Shown piece after piece: positions 5,050 to 9,032 of a stretch of 9,032 nt of DNA. The DNA comes from JBBCJM01 sp037190175 (GTDB taxonomy: Bacteria; Pseudomonadota; Alphaproteobacteria; Rhodobacterales; Rhodobacteraceae). Under the pieces are notes generated by a model. It did not search any database. It was not told the origin of the DNA and saw only the letters and a program-made list of their open reading frames with translations. The stretch is taken from assembly GCA_037190175.1 (NCBI GenBank), contig JBBCJM010000022.1:1-9032 (forward strand), read 5' to 3'. Made by a program: the position numbers and the translations under genes. Numbering within the stretch: position 1 is the stretch's first letter; every line of letters begins with the position of its first letter.

Positions 5050-7203
5050 ATGGAGCAGATACACGAAGATCCTTGGCAGGACGCCCCGGCCCATGTGACG
5101 ACCCCCTATACCCTCACGCTCAACTCGCTGGGGATCGGGCGATATTCCTGGTGGGAGGATCCCGACTGGTGGCGGATCGAACTCGAAGCCGGGCAGACCT
5201 ATGTCTTCACCGTCACCGGCCGCGGCGGTTCGCAGACCAGCGTTCACGACCCCATCCTGGCGCTCTACGACGAGAACCGGCAGCTGATCACCTGGAACGA
5301 CGACGTCGACTTCGAAGGGGGCAATCTCTATCCGGCGATCACCTACACCCCCACCATCTCGGCCAACTACTATCTGGAGGTGGATGCCTGGGACCACAGG
5401 GTGGCAAACTACGTGCTTCAGGTGGCCTCGGACATCTACACGCCCGAGCAGGTGGCCCTGCAACTGATGCACTTCGGCTGGGGCGTCGGAACGCCGTGGT
5501 CCTATCGGACCACCAGCATTCCGGTCAATCTGGACGCGCTGGACGAGCGGGGAGCGCGGCTGGCCACGCTGGCGCTGGAGGCCTGGTCGGTCACCACCGG
5601 GCTGTCCTTCTTTCTCTGGGAATCCGAAGACCACTATGGCATCCGCTTCGACGATGCCGAGAACGGCGCATTTTCGCAGCTCACCCAGCGCGACGAACTG
5701 ACGGGCCGGCTGGCTGCGACCTCGGTCAACGTCGGCCCCGACTGGTTCGAGGACTTCGGCGGCGAGCTGAACACCGAGACCTTCCTGACCTATCTCCACG
5801 AGGTCGGGCATGCGCTGGGGTTCTATCACGCCGGCCCCTACAACGGCGCCGGCATCACCCTGGCCGACCGGCTCTACCGCAACGACAGCACCCAGATCAC
5901 GGTGATGTCCTATTTCTCGGCCGCCGAGAATCCCGATGTGACGGCCAGCTACTTCGTGCCCGTCACCCCGATGATCGGCGACCTGGTGGCCATCGAATAC
6001 GGCTATGGCTGGGGCGGCACGGTCTTCCACGATAACACCGTCTGGGGCGCGCGGTCGAACGTGGGCGGCTATCTGGGCCGGATCTTCTCCTATCTCTTCG
6101 GCGAGGCGTCACCCGACCCCGGCGAATGGGCCGCGCCCTCCTCGATCCACGCCGTGCCGGTGGGGATGACCATCCGCGACACCGGCGGGGTGGACCGGCT
6201 GGACCTCTCGCCCGTCACCGCCGACCAGCGCATCGACCTGCGGCCCGGCGCGGTCTCGGACGCCTGGGGCGGGATCGGCAACCTCATCCTCTACCACGAC
6301 ACGGTGATCGAGCACCTGCGCACCGGGTCGGGCAACGACCTGATCATCGGCAACTTCGAGGACAACCGGCTGGAGGCCGGCGTCGGCCGCGACACCATCC
6401 GCGCCGGCGACGGCAACGACCAGGTGCTGGGCCAGGGCGGCGACGACCTGCTGTACGGCGAGGCGGGCAACGACAACATCGCCGCCTCGGACGGCAACGA
6501 TACGGTCTACGGCGGCGACGGGAACGACTCGATCGGCGGCGGCCTCGGCAACGACCTGCTGCACGGCGACGAGGGCAACGACACCATCGGCGGCGGGCAG
6601 CAGAACGACACGCTCCACGGCGGCGACGGCCGCGACCTGCTGAGCGGCGGGCCCGGCCACGACCGCATCTTCGGCGGCGCCGATGGCGACACCATCGCCA
6701 GCGGGGAAGGCAACGACCTGGCCGAGGGCGGCACGGGCAACGACGACATGGGCGGCGGCCCGGGCAACGACACGCTGGACGGCGGGGCGGGCAACGACAC
6801 CTTGGGCGGGGGGATGGGCAACGACCTGCTCACCGGCGGGGACGGCCACGACTTCGTGGCCGCGGGCGAGGGGGCGGACACGCTCTTTGGCGGGGCGGGC
6901 AACGACACGCTGAACGGCGGGCCGGGGGACGATCTGCTCACCGGCGGGGCCGGGGCCGACCTCTTCGTCTTCAACCTCGCGGCGGTCGCCGGGCCGACCA
7001 CCGACCGCATCCTGGACTTTCAGGACGGGCTCGACCGCATCCGCCTGGACGGCGTGGCGGGGGCGACGGCGGCGGACCGCTTCGCCGCGCTGGAGATCGC
7101 GGCCACGGGCGGGGGCAGCATGGTGCGGATCGGCCACCAGACCATCCTGGTCGACCTCTTGCCGCCCGAACTGCTGGGGGTCGGCGACTTCGTGTTCACC
7201 TGA
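5050..7203 (+). CDS. Secreted M10/serralysin-family metalloprotease with PPC domain and RTX repeats (second tandem copy)
   Basis: This 717-residue paralogue of the upstream gene has the same order of parts: PPC domain at 25-126 (DPDWW, AGQTYVFT, NYYLEV), zinc site HEVGHALGFYH at 250-260 (H250, E251, H254, H260), Met-turn VMSYF with M286 and Y288, 24 unbroken RTX units at 425-640, and a C-terminus ending VGDFVFT like a type I secretion signal. It should be an extracellular calcium-dependent zinc protease. The N-terminus before the zinc site is 22 residues shorter than in the first copy and lacks the CxxC; the protein has no cysteine. It also lacks the 100-residue insert of the first copy. No ATG, GTG or TTG lies in frame in the roughly 110 nt upstream, and GGGGA precedes the ATG by 5 nt. 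The 5' part (about 5050-5700) uses more A/T-ending codons than the rest. All catalytic residues are intact, so it looks functional. Confidence 0.95.
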   Translation: MEQIHEDPWQDAPAHVTTPYTLTLNSLGIGRYSWWEDPDWWRIELEAGQTYVFTVTGRGGSQTSVHDPILALYDENRQLITWNDDVDFEGGNLYPAITYTPTISANYYLEVDAWDHRVANYVLQVASDIYTPEQVALQLMHFGWGVGTPWSYRTTSIPVNLDALDERGARLATLALEAWSVTTGLSFFLWESEDHYGIRFDDAENGAFSQLTQRDELTGRLAATSVNVGPDWFEDFGGELNTETFLTYLHEVGHALGFYHAGPYNGAGITLADRLYRNDSTQITVMSYFSAAENPDVTASYFVPVTPMIGDLVAIEYGYGWGGTVFHDNTVWGARSNVGGYLGRIFSYLFGEASPDPGEWAAPSSIHAVPVGMTIRDTGGVDRLDLSPVTADQRIDLRPGAVSDAWGGIGNLILYHDTVIEHLRTGSGNDLIIGNFEDNRLEAGVGRDTIRAGDGNDQVLGQGGDDLLYGEAGNDNIAASDGNDTVYGGDGNDSIGGGLGNDLLHGDEGNDTIGGGQQNDTLHGGDGRDLLSGGPGHDRIFGGADGDTIASGEGNDLAEGGTGNDDMGGGPGNDTLDGGAGNDTLGGGMGNDLLTGGDGHDFVAAGEGADTLFGGAGNDTLNGGPGDDLLTGGAGADLFVFNLAAVAGPTTDRILDFQDGLDRIRLDGVAGATAADRFAALEIAATGGGSMVRIGHQTILVDLLPPELLGVGDFVFT
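6322..6969 (+). repeat. RTX nonapeptide array, second protease (24 repeats)
   Basis: Twenty-four contiguous 27-bp units encode residues 425-640, from TGSGNDLII to GGAGADLFV, without interruption. The last 21 units match those of the first protease in order and phase. The stretch 6481-6571 differs from 4157-4247 at only three third-codon positions, including a shared GAT in an array dominated by GAC. Confidence 0.9.
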
Positions 7204-7927
7204 GCCCGGCGCCCTGCCCCGCCCCGGCGGCCGGCCCGGGCGGGGGCGGCGGGCGGCCGGCCTCTTCCTGCTTGCGCCGGGTGTTGGCCGCGTGATGGGC
7301 CAGCGCGTCGTTCACGTCGTCGTAGTAGTGCAGGTGCCCGCCGTCCAGCACCGCGCCCGCCGTGCAGATCCGCCGCGCCGCCTCCAGCGAATGGGTGACG
7401 AAGACCATCCCGCTGTCGCGCATCCGCTCGCGGAACACCGCCTCGGCCTTGGCGCGGAACACCGCGTCGCCGGTCGCGGTCACCTCGTCGACCAGATAGG
7501 TGTCGAAGCGGATCCCCATCGAGACGCCGAAGGCCAGCCGGCTGCGCATCCCCGAGGAATAGGTCTTCACCGGCATGTAGAAATGCTCGCCCAGCTCGGC
7601 GAAGTCCTCGACATAGGCGACCAGTTCGTCGGTATCCACCCCGGTCACGCGCGCCACGAAGCGGGTGTTCTGCGCCCCGGTCATCTCGGGGTGGAAACTG
7701 CCGCCGAAGCCCACCGGCCAGCTGACCGTTCCGGTGCGGGTCACCCGGCCCTGATCCAGATCCTGCGTGCCGGCGAGGATGCGCAGCAGCGTCGACTTGC
7801 CCGCCCCGTTGTGCCCGAAGACCGCCACCGCGGTGCGCGAGGGAAAGACCGCCGACACCCGGTCCAGCACCAGGTGCGGCTCGCCCTTGTAATAGTAGGT
7901 CTTGCAGACGTTCTCGAGCCGGATCAT
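7196..7927 (-). CDS. kpsT: KpsT-like ATP-binding protein of a capsule/polysaccharide ABC exporter
   Basis: This 243-residue protein should power export of a lipid-linked polysaccharide across the inner membrane together with a KpsM-type permease and KpsE. It shows Walker A GHNGAGKS (38-45), SWPVGFGGSFH (69-79), signature YSSGMRSRL (123-131), Walker B with D147-E148 (YLVDEV) and the switch histidine H179 (THS). The pattern is that of KpsT/CtrD/BexA rather than Wzt. The start MIRLENVCKTY (ATG 7927-7925) lies 4 nt after the stop of the KpsE-like gene, so translation is probably coupled; no clear Shine-Dalgarno is seen. At the Q-loop position H79 stands where E. coli KpsT has glutamine (FQG). The last ~25 residues are a Pro/Gly/Ala-rich tail (AGRPPPPPGPAAGAGQG) beyond the usual family end, running into the 3' end of the convergent protease gene with an 8-bp overlap. 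No permease gene is visible. Confidence 0.93.
   Translation of the reverse strand: MIRLENVCKTYYYKGEPHLVLDRVSAVFPSRTAVAVFGHNGAGKSTLLRILAGTQDLDQGRVTRTGTVSWPVGFGGSFHPEMTGAQNTRFVARVTGVDTDELVAYVEDFAELGEHFYMPVKTYSSGMRSRLAFGVSMGIRFDTYLVDEVTATGDAVFRAKAEAVFRERMRDSGMVFVTHSLEAARRICTAGAVLDGGHLHYYDDVNDALAHHAANTRRKQEEAGRPPPPPGPAAGAGQGAGLR
7217..7245. terminator. GC-rich inverted repeat between convergent genes, possible bidirectional terminator
   Basis: CCCCGCCC (7217-7224) pairs with GGGCGGGG (7238-7245) across a 13-nt GC-only loop. It starts 14 nt after the protease stop codon and lies inside the 3' coding end of the opposing ABC ATPase gene, where it encodes part of the Pro/Gly tail. No T-run follows on either strand, so the terminator assignment is weak. 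Confidence 0.3.
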
Positions 7928-7931
7928 CGGC

Positions 7932-9032
7932 CTAGCGCCGGTCGCGCAGCGAGTAGTAGACCAGGACCGCGATCGACCAGACCGCCAGGAACAGCCCCGC
8001 CGCCAGCAGCATGATGATGGTCCGCTGCGGAAACTCGGGCGTCTCGGCCAGCGTAGGGGCCAGATAGGTGGCCAGGTAGCGCGACTTGCGCCCCGCCTCG
8101 GCGACCGCGGTGTCATAGGTGGCCAGCGCCGAGAGATAGGACTTCTGCGCGAATTCGAGGTCCATCTGCAGGGCCTCGAACTCGGCCACCAGATCGGCGT
8201 AACGCTCGTCCTGTTCCGAGGCGTTGTCGCCGAAGCGCGCGCGTTCGGCCCGGATGCGGGCGTCGATCACCTCCACCCGCTTCTGCGCCTGGATGTAGCG
8301 GGGGTCCGAGCTGCCGGTGTTCGAGGCCAGCATGTCGAGGTCGATCAGCGCGCTGGCCTGCTGGGCCAGGAGGTTGTTCAGCAGCCCCATCCGCCCCTGC
8401 ACGTCGGCCTGCGGATCGACGATCTGGCTGCGCACGCGGAAGGCGGTCAGCGCCTGCCGCGTCTCCTTCAGCCGGACCTCGGCCTTGTCCAGCTCCTCGC
8501 GCGCATAGCGCGTGGTGTCGGCGCGCGCGATGTCGGACAGCTCGTTCAGCATCCGCGTGCTTTCGGCGTAGATCTCCTCGGTCAGCCGCAGCGCGTCCTG
8601 CGGCGTGAAGGCCAGCGCCCGCACCTCGATCAGCCGGCTGGAAGTGTCGTAGAACACGTCCACCTTGCGTTTCCAGTGCGCCTCCAGATCCTCGATGGTG
8701 GGGTTGGCGGGCAGGCTGAACACCGGATCCTCGGGCCGGGTGAACATCGCCGCCAGGTCGAGCCGGGCGTCGATGGTGCGCACCAGTTCGCGGCTGTGGA
8801 TGAACTTGTCCAGGATGTCGGTGTCGCTGGTGGCGCTGCCCGAGACATGGCTGAGCCCGCCCAGCAGCTCGATGGCGCTGGTGATCTGCTCGCGCTGCAC
8901 CGAGAAGCCGACGCGCGACTGGTACTGGTCGATGGCGACGGCCCACATGTACCAGGCCACCGCCGCCGCGGGCGCGACGACCAGCGCCAGGAACGAGACG
9001 ATCACCCCGACATGGCGGCGGCGCAGCCGCGC
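7932..9032 (-). CDS. kpsE: KpsE-like capsule polysaccharide export inner-membrane protein, 5' end outside window
   Basis: The frame is open from the window edge (codon 9032-9030) to TAG at 7934-7932, giving 366 visible residues. The first visible residues, ARLRRRHVGVIVSF, are coding and family-like, so the GTG at 9005 is not the true start and the N-terminus lies upstream. Visible parts are a first transmembrane segment (about 8-29), a periplasmic domain beginning IDQYQSRVGFSVQRE, a long charged helical/coiled-coil stretch (about 155-310), a proline motif APTLAETPEFPQR and a second transmembrane helix (about 338-360) ending SLRDRR. This is the layout of KpsE/CtrB/BexC polysaccharide co-polymerase-like proteins, which link the inner-membrane ABC exporter to the outer-membrane channel. 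It is immediately upstream of, and probably co-transcribed with, the KpsT-like ATPase. The missing permease and channel genes probably lie beyond the right edge. Confidence 0.9.
   Translation of the reverse strand, partial: ARLRRRHVGVIVSFLALVVAPAAAVAWYMWAVAIDQYQSRVGFSVQREQITSAIELLGGLSHVSGSATSDTDILDKFIHSRELVRTIDARLDLAAMFTRPEDPVFSLPANPTIEDLEAHWKRKVDVFYDTSSRLIEVRALAFTPQDALRLTEEIYAESTRMLNELSDIARADTTRYAREELDKAEVRLKETRQALTAFRVRSQIVDPQADVQGRMGLLNNLLAQQASALIDLDMLASNTGSSDPRYIQAQKRVEVIDARIRAERARFGDNASEQDERYADLVAEFEALQMDLEFAQKSYLSALATYDTAVAEAGRKSRYLATYLAPTLAETPEFPQRTIIMLLAAGLFLAVWSIAVLVYYSLRDRR

Noticed and set aside
4615..6030. A 471-codon antisense frame across the 3' end of the first protease gene and the 5' half of the second
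   Set aside because: It spans an intergenic region and two real genes, has no domain signal, and is expected in DNA with this GC3 bias.
6109..7137. A 342-codon antisense frame over the second RTX array
   Set aside because: Same cause as the other antisense frames; its repetitive VVA-type translation is the shadow of GGxGND repeats.
7928..8116. An upstream ATG at 8116 that would add 63 residues to the ABC ATPase
   Set aside because: The added part is Arg/Trp/Ser-rich shadow sequence overlapping the KpsE-like gene; family proteins start at MIRLENVCKTY, 4 nt after the kpsE stop.
9003..9005. GTG as the start codon of the KpsE-like gene
   Set aside because: The frame remains open to the window edge and the codons before GTG encode a family-like cytoplasmic stretch (LRRRHVG), so the true start is upstream.

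Overview
The window is a very GC-rich, almost fully coding segment with strong G/C third-position bias. Codon usage, the gene types and the style of the proteins (serralysin-like proteases with an N-terminal PPC domain, a KpsE/KpsT export pair) fit an alphaproteobacterium, most likely a member of the Rhodobacteraceae. That assignment is by eye and no database was consulted.

Layout: 1-2202 (minus strand, 3' end outside the window) encodes a large two-domain glycosyltransferase, an N-terminal GT2 domain followed by a WsaF-like GT4 domain. A 157-bp divergent intergenic region (2203-2359) carries a perfect 10-bp inverted repeat and a weak promoter candidate for the glycosyltransferase. On the plus strand, 2360-4876 and 5050-7203 are two tandem paralogous M10/serralysin-family metalloproteases with the same architecture: PPC domain, zinc protease domain, RTX nonapeptide array and type I secretion C-terminus. 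They are separated by 173 bp that begins with two stem-loops. The second protease gene converges on, and overlaps by 8 bp, the minus-strand gene 7196-7927, a KpsT-like ATPase for capsule or polysaccharide export. That gene lies 4 bp downstream of a KpsE-like inner-membrane polysaccharide export protein (7932-9032, 5' end outside the window).

How it works together (inference): the flanking minus-strand genes belong to a surface-polysaccharide locus, with chain assembly at the left and ABC-dependent export at the right. The two proteases sit between them on the opposite strand and should leave the cell by a type I secretion system that is not in this window. The pair looks like a tandem duplication. 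The two copies are collinear from the catalytic histidines to the RTX array and through 21 in-register RTX repeats. They differ by one 100-residue block present only in the first copy and by the N-terminus, where only the first copy has a Cys-x-x-Cys motif.

I found no RNA genes, transposons, CRISPR arrays or att sites. I see no wholly new system. The points most worth following are the N-terminal CxxC of the first protease, the modular difference between the paralogues, the overlapping convergent gene ends, and the antisense placement of the proteases within a polysaccharide locus.
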